Shown in pieces: positions 1 to 5,019 of a stretch of DNA of 5,019 nucleotides. A model generated the notes under the pieces. That model was not told the origin of the DNA. It searched no databases and saw only the letters and a list, made by a program, of their open reading frames with translations. A program made the position numbers and the translations under genes. This stretch comes from Phycisphaera sp. (GTDB lineage Bacteria > Planctomycetota > Phycisphaerae > Phycisphaerales > Phycisphaeraceae). The stretch covers positions 1-5,019 of the forward strand of contig JARFRI010000191.1 of the NCBI GenBank assembly GCA_029287335.1, read 5' to 3'. The stretch's first letter is position 1. The number at the start of each line of letters is the position of its first letter.

Positions 1-628
1 GGATGCCCAGTGCGCCCTGGCTGGCGGCGGGGAGCATCGTATCGATCGGTAGCGGCTGGGTCGTGTGCTCGTGCATGCCCATGCGCATTAAGCCGGCTAG
101 CGCGAGCAGCGTCGCGTCGTGCAGGGGCATGTCGCCCATGACTTTGTCGATGCGCGTGCCGACGTTGCCACGGATGATGTGCATCGACAGGTCCGGGCGC
201 AGGCGTTTGAGCTGAGCGGCGCGGCGGGGGCTGCTGGTGCCGATGTTCGCGCCTTGTGGCAGGTCGTCGATCCCGATCGGGCCGGCCTTGCCAATCAACA
301 CATCACGGACGTCGGCTCGCTTGGGCACCGCCGCGATCTGCAGGCCCGGCGTTTCTTCGTCGGCAGGCATGTCCTTCATGCTGTGGACCGCGATGTCGGC
401 GTCACCGTTCAAGACGATCCGCTCCACCGCCTTGGTGAACAGGCCCTTGCCGCCCACCGCCGAGAGCGGTCCGGTCTTTACCTTGTCGCCCTCGGATTCT
501 ACCCAGACATAACGCACTTGCAGCGCTGGGTTAAGCCTGGCTAAGCCTCGGCCGACCATCTCGGCCTGGGTCCGGGCCAGCGGGCTGATCCGCGAGGCGA
601 TCAAAATGGGTTTTCGGCTACGTCGCAA
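1..628 (-). CDS. hemC: Hydroxymethylbilane synthase (porphobilinogen deaminase), N-terminal 209 residues, cut by window edge
   Basis: Cytoplasmic enzyme of tetrapyrrole synthesis that joins four porphobilinogen units into hydroxymethylbilane. The translation shows the family landmarks in order: ASRISPLARTQAE (residues 11-23), GGKGLFTKAVE (59-69), AVHSMKDMP (80-88, with the catalytic Asp of the family at D86), LPQGANIGTSSPRRAAQL (123-140), RPDL followed by RGNVGTRIDK (144-162), DATLLALAGLMRMG (171-184) and LPAASQGALGI (199-209). The C-terminal domain with the cysteine that carries the dipyrromethane cofactor lies outside the window, so it cannot be checked. I chose the TTG at 628-626 because an in-frame TGA lies directly upstream and GGAG (complement of 636-639) stands 7 bases before it. 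There is no upstream ATG or GTG in frame, and the first internal ATG (M24) would remove the conserved N-terminal motif. The gene is divergent from rmuC. Identification is certain; the start is likely. Confidence 0.95.
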   Translation of the reverse strand, partial: MRRSRKPILIASRISPLARTQAEMVGRGLARLNPALQVRYVWVESEGDKVKTGPLSAVGGKGLFTKAVERIVLNGDADIAVHSMKDMPADEETPGLQIAAVPKRADVRDVLIGKAGPIGIDDLPQGANIGTSSPRRAAQLKRLRPDLSMHIIRGNVGTRIDKVMGDMPLHDATLLALAGLMRMGMHEHTTQPLPIDTMLPAASQGALGI

Positions 629-635
629 TCAATAA

Positions 636-639
636 CTCC
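636..639 (-). promoter_or_regulatory. Shine-Dalgarno deciding the TTG start of hemC
   Basis: The minus strand reads GGAG, then 7 bases, then TTG. This spacing is typical for a ribosome binding site and supports TTG as the initiation codon of hemC, since the reading frame is closed by TGA immediately before the TTG. Confidence 0.65.
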
Positions 640-651
640 GTGTACAAACAC

Positions 652-657
652 ACTATA
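652..657 (-). promoter_or_regulatory. Candidate -10 box of the hemC promoter
   Basis: TATAGT on the minus strand matches five of six positions of the TATAAT consensus. Transcription would begin near 645 and give a leader of about 17 bases that includes the GGAG site. No recognisable -35 hexamer is seen at 16-18 bp upstream, so the call rests on the -10 box and its position. Confidence 0.4.
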
Positions 658-658
658 C

Positions 659-673
659 AAAGCGTGGCGCTTT
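659..673. repeat. Small perfect hairpin AAAGCG-TGG-CGCTTT
   Basis: A 6-bp perfect stem (659-664 with 668-673) closes a 3-base loop in the hemC/rmuC intergenic region. The same AAAGCG hexamer recurs at 688-693, at the outer edge of the larger inverted repeat next to it, so the two structures may belong to one repeat element. It lies just upstream of the hemC -10 candidate as read on the minus strand. There is no T-run beside it, so it is not a standard terminator. Confidence 0.5.
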
Positions 674-688
674 ACGCAGAGCACCCTA

Positions 689-755
689 AAGCGCCGCGGC
701 CTGCCGTGTGTTTGGATCGCGGATTTTGTCCACAGCGCGGCAAGCCGCGGCGCTT
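689..755. repeat. REP-like GC-rich inverted repeat upstream of rmuC
   Basis: AAGCGCCGCGGC at 689-700 is repeated exactly in reverse complement at 744-755. After one mismatch (701/743) pairing continues inward for about eight more pairs, 702-709 with 735-742, including two G-T wobbles, leaving a loop of about 25 bases. The right arm also holds its own short hairpin, CGCGGC-AA-GCCGCG, at 736-749. Dispersed palindromic elements of this kind are common between bacterial genes. Other copies would be needed to call it a true REP element, and I see no second full copy in this window. Confidence 0.6.
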
Positions 756-792
756 CATATCGAGACACATCTTGCGCTTCAGGGTGATGCCC

Positions 793-798
793 TACAAT
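793..798 (+). promoter_or_regulatory. Candidate -10 box giving a leaderless rmuC transcript
   Basis: TACAAT matches five of six positions of TATAAT and ends 6 bases before the ATG at 805. Transcription starting at the usual distance would begin at or next to the A of that ATG, giving a leaderless mRNA. A weak -35 candidate, TTGCGC, lies at 772-777 with a short 15-bp spacer. No purine-rich Shine-Dalgarno is placed before 805, which agrees with the leaderless reading. Confidence 0.5.
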
Positions 799-804
799 CG
801 CGGC

Positions 805-2232
805 ATGACCACTGGACTCCTCATCGCGCTTGTCATTCTTGTCCTCATCGCCATTGCGCTGCAGGTGCTTTTGCTGCGTCGCGGCAATACTGATGGCAGC
901 GCGCAGACCGCCGACGCACTGGGTCAGATCGAGACCGCGATGAAGCAACTGCCCACCGCCCAGCACCTGCGCGAAGAGTCCGGCGCCGCCCGCAAGGAGC
1001 AGGCCGATCAGGCCAAAGCCGACCGTGATGAGCAGGCCAAGCACGCGAAGTCCCAGCGCGAAGAACTATCACAGAAGTTCGATAGCTTTGGCCGAAAGTC
1101 CTCGGCGGACATCGACACCCTGGGCAGGCACCAGCGGCAACAGCTCAAAGACTTTGCCGACAACCTCGCCAAGCTCACTGAATTGAGCGACAAAAAGGCC
1201 GACGCCCTGCGCGAGGCGGTCGAGAAGAAGCTCGATCAATTGCAGCAATCCAACGAGCAGAAGCTGGAGAAGATGCGGCAGACCGTGGACGAGAAACTGC
1301 ACAAGACCTTAGAGACCCGCCTGGGCGAATCGTTCAAGCTGGTCAGCGAGCGCTTGGAAAAAGTCCACCAAGGGCTGGGGGAGATGCAGGAGTTGGCTGG
1401 CGGGGTCAACGACCTGAAGCGCGTGATGTCCAACGTCAAGACGCGCGGGACCTGGGGCGAGGTGCTGCTGGGCAGCCTGCTTGAGCAAGTACTCACCGCC
1501 GAACAGTACGAGAAGAACTGCAAGGTTCGGCCACGCTCGGATGTGCAGGTCGAGTACGCGGTCAAGATGCCCGGGCCCGATGATGAGGACGGGCGTGGGC
1601 ACATCTACCTGCCGATCGATGCGAAGTTCCCGCGCGAGTCCTACGAGCGCATCATCCAGGCGTCGGATGCGGCCGACCCGGTCGCACTTGAAGCGGCGCA
1701 CAAGGAACTGGACGCGACGGTGCTGTCGTTTGCACGGGATATCCGCGAGAAGTACATCGCCCCGCCATACACCACGGACTTTGCGATTTTGTTCGTGCCT
1801 ACCGAAGGCTTGTACGCCGAGCTGGTCCGTCGGCCGGGGCTGGTCGATCGTTTGCAGCGCGACTGCCGAGTCAATCTCGCTGGGCCGACGACGCTACTCG
1901 CGCTACTCAATTCGCTTCAGATGGGCTTCCGCACGCTGGCAATCCAGAAGCGCTCGGGCGAGGTGTGGAAACTGCTGGGCGGGGTCAAGCAGGAGTTCGG
2001 CAAGTTCGAGGACTGGATCGCCGCAGTGCAAAAGAAACTCTCCAGCGCTTCCAAAGAGATGGACAAGGCCGCGGTCCGCACGCGACAGATCAACCGCAAG
2101 CTCTCCAAGGTGCAGGAGCTACCCACAGCAGAGGCTTCTGTGCCCCTATCCGCCGCCGCCGCATCGCTCACGCCAGCGATCGATGATGACGATGAAGGAG
2201 ACGGTGCCGAGGGATTTGAGAGCGAGTCCTGA
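805..2232 (+). CDS. rmuC: RmuC-family DNA recombination protein, membrane-anchored
   Basis: The 475-residue product has a hydrophobic N-terminal helix (about residues 4-24, followed by RRG), a long charged coiled coil (about 36-200) and the RmuC domain (about 205-440). Domain motifs include VKTRGTWGEVLLGSLLE (211-227), LPIDAKFPRESY (269-280), IAPPYTTDFAILFVPTEGLY (318-337) and a long helical C-terminal part. The family has been linked to PD-(D/E)XK nuclease folds; GTWGE and DAK sit where such a core would lie. E. coli rmuC was found through its effect on inversion rates at short inverted repeats, but the biochemical activity is not settled. An acidic tail (DDDDEGDGAEGFESES, 460-475) follows an Ala-rich linker. 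The frame stays open upstream to an ATG at 640, but those 55 residues run through the inverted repeat and precede the natural membrane helix. I therefore take ATG 805, which sits just behind a TACAAT box; ATG 787 is another option. Confidence 0.92.
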   Translation: MTTGLLIALVILVLIAIALQVLLLRRGNTDGSAQTADALGQIETAMKQLPTAQHLREESGAARKEQADQAKADRDEQAKHAKSQREELSQKFDSFGRKSSADIDTLGRHQRQQLKDFADNLAKLTELSDKKADALREAVEKKLDQLQQSNEQKLEKMRQTVDEKLHKTLETRLGESFKLVSERLEKVHQGLGEMQELAGGVNDLKRVMSNVKTRGTWGEVLLGSLLEQVLTAEQYEKNCKVRPRSDVQVEYAVKMPGPDDEDGRGHIYLPIDAKFPRESYERIIQASDAADPVALEAAHKELDATVLSFARDIREKYIAPPYTTDFAILFVPTEGLYAELVRRPGLVDRLQRDCRVNLAGPTTLLALLNSLQMGFRTLAIQKRSGEVWKLLGGVKQEFGKFEDWIAAVQKKLSSASKEMDKAAVRTRQINRKLSKVQELPTAEASVPLSAAAASLTPAIDDDDEGDGAEGFESES

Positions 2233-2278
2233 TGGATCGGCTTGGAATAGTCTTGCACCCTGAGCGGTTGTTTAGAAA

Positions 2279-2283
2279 AGGGA
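2279..2283 (+). promoter_or_regulatory. Shine-Dalgarno of the thioredoxin-like gene
   Basis: AGGGA stands 7 bases before ATG 2291. It supports this start over the out-of-frame ATG at 2286. No clear promoter is visible in the 58 bp after the rmuC stop, so co-transcription with rmuC is plausible. Confidence 0.55.
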
Positions 2284-2290
2284 CTATGCC

Positions 2291-2755
2291 ATGCAAGAAC
2301 AAGCGCAAGCAACAAAATCAGGCATGCCGATCGGTTGGATCGTAGCGGTGTTATTGGTCGCCGTGGCCTGGGCCGGGGCATATGCGCTGCGTGGCGGGGG
2401 GAGCGCGGAGGTCTTGCCGGGCTGGGCCGATGGCATGCCGGCCGGCCAGCAAATAGCCCAGGAAACCGATAAGCCGATGGTCGCGCTGTTCACGGCCGGG
2501 TGGTGTCCGCCCTGCAAAGAACTTAAAAAAGACGTGCTGACTAAAGACGATGTGAACGAAGCGCTACAAGCTCAATTCGTGCCGGTACAGATTGACCTGA
2601 CCGATCAGTCGGCGAACAACCCGAACCTTGAAGTCGCTCAGCGCTACGGCGTGCAATACCTCCCGACCATCGTCGTGATCTCGCCTGATGGCAAGCCGAT
2701 CGAAATGTATGTCGGCGAGCACGCCTCGGCGTGGGCGAGTCGACTCGCCGACTAA
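2291..2755 (+). CDS. Membrane-anchored thioredoxin-fold protein with WCPPC active site
   Basis: A 154-residue protein with one N-terminal transmembrane segment (about 13-33, MPIGWIVAVLLVAVAWAGAY) and a short linker. A compact thioredoxin-like domain follows: strand PMVALFTAGW (62-71), active site C72-P-P-C75, helix KELKKDVL, strand FVPVQIDLTD (96-105), and YGVQYLPTIVVISPDGKPI (119-137) carrying the cis-proline P125. Both cysteines and the cis-Pro are present, so a working thiol-disulfide or reductase role outside the cytoplasmic membrane is likely. The layout recalls the thioredoxin-like domain of DsbD and the thioredoxin_7 type. The orientation (domain outside) is inferred from the fold class and anchor, because the N-terminus has only one lysine. 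CPPC differs from CGPC of thioredoxin. The partner is unknown. It follows rmuC by 58 bp and may share its transcript. Confidence 0.85.
   Translation: MQEQAQATKSGMPIGWIVAVLLVAVAWAGAYALRGGGSAEVLPGWADGMPAGQQIAQETDKPMVALFTAGWCPPCKELKKDVLTKDDVNEALQAQFVPVQIDLTDQSANNPNLEVAQRYGVQYLPTIVVISPDGKPIEMYVGEHASAWASRLAD
2711..2752. repeat. Nested palindromes at the 3' end of the thioredoxin-like gene
   Basis: GTCGGCGAG (2711-2719) is exactly complementary to CTCGCCGAC (2744-2752). Inside lie a short stem CACGCC/GGCGTG (2720-2725 with 2728-2733) and a perfect 16-bp palindrome GGCGAGTCGACTCGCC (2734-2749), which competes with the outer pairing. All of it is within the coding end of the gene and just before the stop. 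It could slow or end transcription between the two convergent genes, but no T-run follows on the plus strand, so it is not a classical intrinsic terminator. Confidence 0.5.
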
Positions 2756-2770
2756 AACCAAACCGCAACA

Positions 2771-3586
2771 TCACGACTGAGGAAGAGTCAACGCGATGGC
2801 GATGTTCATCGCGTTGAAGACAGCGTGCGCGATGATGGGCGTCAGGACTGAGCCGGTCCGTTCGTAGACATAGCCAAAGGCCAGGCCAAGCACGAACAAC
2901 GGGGCGAGGGCTTGCATCGGCACGACCCACGCGTGGATTGCGGAAAAGATCAATGCGGAAATCAAGATCGCCAGCCAACGCTGACCGTTCATGAGCCGCA
3001 GTAACGATGTCTGCAGGACACCTCGGAAAACAAGCTCTTCAATCAGCGGTCCCACGAGGACGGCCGACACGACGATCCCGATCAACAGTTCAACGCTAAA
3101 GCTCTCGCGCAGGACGACCAGTGTCTCGTGTGAGACATCGGGCACCGGCTCATCGAGCAGATACATCATCCACGCCGCAGCGATACCCGCGAGCCCGGCT
3201 AGACCAAACCCGATGACGCCGCCAAGTAAGCCCCAACGCAAGTCACGAATCGGGTGGCGCGGCAACAAACCAATCTTGCGAAACCCCGCATCAAAGCGCA
3301 TCGCCAGACCAAACAACAGCCCGATGAAGATGACGGGCGCGAGCTCGACGATGGCGTTTAGTTCGTTGCCCGTATCGCCACCGACTTGTAGCTTCAGGAC
3401 CGCGTAGGCCATGACCAGATAGGTTCCCACGAGGTAGATCACCCGTGGCTGGTGCAGGTCGCGCGTCGGTCCGAGGCGGAGATACTTTTCGCGCAGCATC
3501 CCTCGTTTGAGCATGACGACGAACCCCGCCAACGATAGGCCGACGACGACGTATTGAGCGAACGAGATGATTTCATGCAGCGGCAT
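2771..3586 (-). CDS. CPBP-family (CAAX protease / bacteriocin-processing, Abi) intramembrane metalloprotease
   Basis: A polytopic membrane protein of 271 residues with about seven hydrophobic segments. The three CPBP signatures are intact: EELVFRG (EE at 183-184, R188), a histidine in FSAIHAW (H218), and HAVFNAMN (H254, N258). In the family the glutamates and histidines form the catalytic site of a membrane-embedded peptidase. Bacterial members act in various roles (peptide maturation, bacteriocin immunity, regulated proteolysis), and the substrate here cannot be told from sequence. The frame also opens at GTG 3610, which would add eight residues (MQPLSCPA). Neither start has a clear Shine-Dalgarno. 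I prefer ATG 3586 because a -35/-10 pair lies right before it. It converges on the thioredoxin-like gene, 15 bp between stops. Confidence 0.88.
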   Translation of the reverse strand: MPLHEIISFAQYVVVGLSLAGFVVMLKRGMLREKYLRLGPTRDLHQPRVIYLVGTYLVMAYAVLKLQVGGDTGNELNAIVELAPVIFIGLLFGLAMRFDAGFRKIGLLPRHPIRDLRWGLLGGVIGFGLAGLAGIAAAWMMYLLDEPVPDVSHETLVVLRESFSVELLIGIVVSAVLVGPLIEELVFRGVLQTSLLRLMNGQRWLAILISALIFSAIHAWVVPMQALAPLFVLGLAFGYVYERTGSVLTPIIAHAVFNAMNIAIALTLPQS

Positions 3587-3594
3587 CGCAGGGC

Positions 3595-3623
3595 AGCTTA
3601 GGGGCTGCACTCGGCTGCGTCAC
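3595..3623 (-). promoter_or_regulatory. Candidate promoter of the CPBP protease gene
   Basis: On the minus strand GTGACG (3623-3618, four of six against TTGACA) is followed after 17 bp by TAAGCT (3600-3595, three of six against TATAAT). The ATG at 3586 starts 8 bases after the -10 box, so the mRNA would be leaderless or nearly so, as proposed for rmuC. The hexamers are weak and the call is tentative. Confidence 0.3.
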
Positions 3624-3660
3624 GTTTGATGCCCAAGGGCTGGCACACCCCGATCGTTAC

Positions 3661-3674
3661 AACCCTTAACCCTT
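3661..3674. repeat. Tandem heptamer AACCCTT x2
   Basis: Two exact, adjacent copies of AACCCTT in the divergent intergenic region. The second copy runs into the first two bases of the TTGACA hexamer at 3673. It could be a regulator site or chance. Confidence 0.35.
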
Positions 3675-3701
3675 GACAGGTTTCTTCGGCCAACCTGAGA
3701 T
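3673..3701 (+). promoter_or_regulatory. Candidate sigma-70-type promoter for the gene at 3761
   Basis: A perfect TTGACA at 3673-3678 is followed after 17 bp by TGAGAT (3696-3701), which matches three of six -10 positions. Transcription would begin near 3708 and give a leader of about 50 bases. An alternative AT-rich -10-like stretch, TAAATAAT, lies at 3733-3740 without a good -35. Confidence 0.4.
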
Positions 3702-3717
3702 CCGCGCGCACCCCGGG

Positions 3718-3733
3718 ATCGATTGCGATCGAT
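3718..3733. repeat. Inverted repeat ATCGAT-TGCG-ATCGAT
   Basis: Two ATCGAT palindromes are separated by four bases, forming both a direct and an inverted repeat. It lies between the candidate promoter and the start of the gene at 3761, a position that would suit an operator. No regulator is known from the sequence. Confidence 0.35.
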
Positions 3734-3747
3734 AAATAATGGGTAAC

Positions 3748-3755
3748 GAGAGGGG
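3748..3755 (+). promoter_or_regulatory. Shine-Dalgarno of the gene at 3761
   Basis: GAGAGGGG ends 5 bases before ATG 3761 and fits a strong ribosome binding site. It fixes the start of this otherwise uncharacterised gene. Confidence 0.6.
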
Positions 3756-3760
3756 CAACG

Positions 3761-4657
3761 ATGCAGGCGAAAACCAAACGATGGATCAAGCGGACACTGA
3801 TCGTCGGCTCACTGGCCTTGGTGCTGGGTGCCGGGCTGACGGTTTACTTGTTACATCGACCGCCCGCCGTTTGGCGCGAGGCACAAGCACTGCTGGATCA
3901 GACGACAGCGACCCAGCGAGCCGAACTGGCCGAGGGGGTCATGCAGCGGCTTTCGACCGCCGCGGATCGCCTGCGTGCTGATCTCGACCCGGTGTTTGGG
4001 GTCGGATCCAAAGCCGATCCGGTGTCGTTCTCAACCCTCCTCGCCAGCCAGTCGGTTGATGAAACATTCGAGGTTGAACTGAGTAACCAAGAGCTGTTGT
4101 CGGTTGCTTCTGAGTGGACGGGTAAGTGGTTCGCTCAGCGCGGCTTCGAGCCACCGCAACAGATGAGCCAGCCCGTGGTCATGATCCAGGGCGGCGAACT
4201 GATGATCGCCTTTAAGCTGGCCGTCGGCTCGTGGGAGCAGGTCTTCTCAGGCCGACTGACCATGCGCTTCGAAGCCCACGGCATGGCCTACGGCAGCGTC
4301 ACCCAACTCACCGCCGGCTCGCTACCCATGTCCGTTGCGACCGTTGGCGACTGGGTCGCCAAGCAACTGCCATCGAGCCAGGCGTCATTGGCCGAGAAGA
4401 TGGGCCGATGGATTGCCGAACTGGAAGGCTTCGAGTTCCGACCGGTCTTAGAACTGGAGCACCGCCGACGAGCGCGCGTGATCGCGATGCAACGCAACAA
4501 AGAATCTCTTGTCATGACCATGCGGCTGCAAGACCACAGCACATATAAAAAGCATAACGCACTAATGAAATCCGGCAAGCTCGCGGTCAACGACGCTCTG
4601 CCCCCGGCACTTCTCGACGGCAGCGCGATCGCGGATGTGCCGACGACGACGGACTAA
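3761..4657 (+). CDS. Uncharacterised single-pass membrane protein, YpmS-like layout
   Basis: I do not recognise this 298-residue protein by name. It begins with a basic stretch (MQAKTKRWIKR), then one transmembrane helix (about 12-31), a helical linker (35-80) and a soluble region with alternating strands and helices (about 95-260). The basic N-terminus suggests the soluble part lies outside the cytoplasmic membrane. The run from VELSNQELLSVASEW (105-119) through VVMIQGGELMIAFKL (139-153), RLTMRFEAHGMAYGSV (165-180) and LTAGSLPMSVATVGDWV (183-199) recalls the order seen in Bacillus YpmS (DUF2140): an LTN-E-LN start, paired strands, then a G-LP-P turn. That resemblance is from memory and weak. 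There are no catalytic motifs and no cysteine. The C-terminus is polar and probably disordered (ending VPTTTD). A good Shine-Dalgarno supports the start. The stop overlaps the stop of the convergent oxidoreductase gene. Confidence 0.85.
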   Translation: MQAKTKRWIKRTLIVGSLALVLGAGLTVYLLHRPPAVWREAQALLDQTTATQRAELAEGVMQRLSTAADRLRADLDPVFGVGSKADPVSFSTLLASQSVDETFEVELSNQELLSVASEWTGKWFAQRGFEPPQQMSQPVVMIQGGELMIAFKLAVGSWEQVFSGRLTMRFEAHGMAYGSVTQLTAGSLPMSVATVGDWVAKQLPSSQASLAEKMGRWIAELEGFEFRPVLELEHRRRARVIAMQRNKESLVMTMRLQDHSTYKKHNALMKSGKLAVNDALPPALLDGSAIADVPTTTD

Positions 4658-5019
4658 GCCTTCGCTTTCTTAGCCGCATCCCCCGCGCTGATCACCACGG
4701 GCTTACTGATGCGGTCCGCGATGATCTGATCGGTGACGTTGCGGGCGATATCGGTCGCGATGATCGCTTGCTCGCCGGTACACAGGTCGCCGGGGTCGCC
4801 CTTTTGCAGCGCATCGGCGAAGTGGTCGTACATCACCGCGAAGTTTTTCTCGCCGGTGTGCTTGAGCTTCTCGGTGAAATGGTTGTTGCGCAGTTCGAAG
4901 AGGCCGGTATTGCGTTCATAGCGGATGATGCCGTCGGTGCCGATGAGTTCGTAGATGAACTCGTTGTATTTGTTCTTGGTGGTGTGGCCGTAGGAGTAGG
5001 ACATCTCGACCATGGTGTG
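4654..5019 (-). CDS. Gfo/Idh/MocA-family oxidoreductase, C-terminal 121 residues, cut by window edge
   Basis: The visible part fits the C-terminal alpha/beta domain of this NAD(P)-dependent sugar or polyol dehydrogenase family. A strand-rich region YNEFIYELIGTDGIIRYERN lies where the family has a (Y)E-IGTEG-IRY segment. MYDHFADALQKGDPGDLCTGEQAI and the helix ATDIARNVTDQIIADR correspond to the usual F-DAI--G--P---GEDG--A--IA ending. The Rossmann domain and the catalytic lysine lie upstream, outside the window, so neither substrate nor activity can be told. The C-terminus ends in a short Ala/Lys tail (DAAKKAKA). The reading frame is open through the window edge, so any ATG seen here is internal. 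Its TAG stop overlaps the TAA of the gene at 3761. Another family with a similar end cannot be fully excluded. Confidence 0.75.
   Translation of the reverse strand, partial: HTMVEMSYSYGHTTKNKYNEFIYELIGTDGIIRYERNTGLFELRNNHFTEKLKHTGEKNFAVMYDHFADALQKGDPGDLCTGEQAIIATDIARNVTDQIIADRISKPVVISAGDAAKKAKA

Noticed and set aside
119..544. A 141-codon open frame on the plus strand across hemC
   Set aside because: It lies wholly opposite the strongly conserved hemC sequence, and its translation is rich in Arg, Ala and His without any motif, as expected of a shadow frame in GC-rich DNA.
640..804. A 55-residue N-terminal extension of RmuC from ATG 640
   Set aside because: The extension runs through the inverted repeat and the candidate promoter, has no family resemblance, and would bury the natural N-terminal membrane helix.
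1481..2263. A 260-codon open frame inside rmuC in another frame
   Set aside because: The product is an Arg/Ser-rich string without motifs, while the rmuC frame carries the conserved domain over the same bases.
2711..2770. Intrinsic terminator between the thioredoxin-like and CPBP genes
   Set aside because: The stem is strong, but no T-run follows it in the sense of the plus-strand transcript; on the minus strand the T-run comes before the stem instead of after it.
3598..3789. A 63-codon minus-strand frame starting with a hydrophobic stretch before the CPBP gene
   Set aside because: It overlaps the start and the Shine-Dalgarno of the gene at 3761 and both candidate promoters, and resembles no protein I know. 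A small leader peptide cannot be excluded but has no support.
1..5019. Defence or mobile system
   Set aside because: RmuC carries a nuclease-like domain and CPBP proteins are sometimes called Abi, but neither sits with toxin, methylase, CRISPR, integrase or transposase genes; both are common housekeeping families.

Overview
The window looks like an ordinary housekeeping stretch of a GC-rich bacterial chromosome. A planctomycete, possibly of the Phycisphaerae, is my best guess. That rests on gene content and style only: leaderless-looking starts, membrane-anchored proteins and a Gfo/Idh-type oxidoreductase. No sequence search was possible. I see no rRNA, tRNA, CRISPR array, insertion sequence or phage gene.

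Layout. Positions 1-628 (minus) hold the N-terminal 209 residues of hydroxymethylbilane synthase (hemC), which starts at a TTG codon behind a good Shine-Dalgarno. A 176-bp divergent intergenic region (629-804) carries GC-rich inverted repeats and the start signals for both flanking genes. Positions 805-2232 (plus) encode an RmuC-family protein, followed after 58 bp by a membrane-anchored thioredoxin-fold protein with a WCPPC site (2291-2755); the two may share a transcript. A CPBP-type (CAAX protease/bacteriocin-processing) intramembrane protease, 2771-3586 on minus, converges on the thioredoxin gene with only 15 bp between stop codons. A second divergent region (3587-3760) has candidate promoters for both sides. 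It leads into an uncharacterised single-pass membrane protein (3761-4657, plus). The stop of that gene overlaps the stop of a convergent Gfo/Idh/MocA-type oxidoreductase, of which only the C-terminus is present (4654-5019, minus).

The genes do not form an evident single pathway: haem synthesis, DNA maintenance, envelope thiol chemistry, membrane proteolysis and oxidoreduction sit side by side. I found no convincing new multi-gene system. The points most worth a second look are the REP-like inverted repeat upstream of rmuC, the leaderless-type start of rmuC, the nested palindromes at the end of the thioredoxin gene, and the uncharacterised membrane protein, which has a layout recalling Bacillus YpmS.
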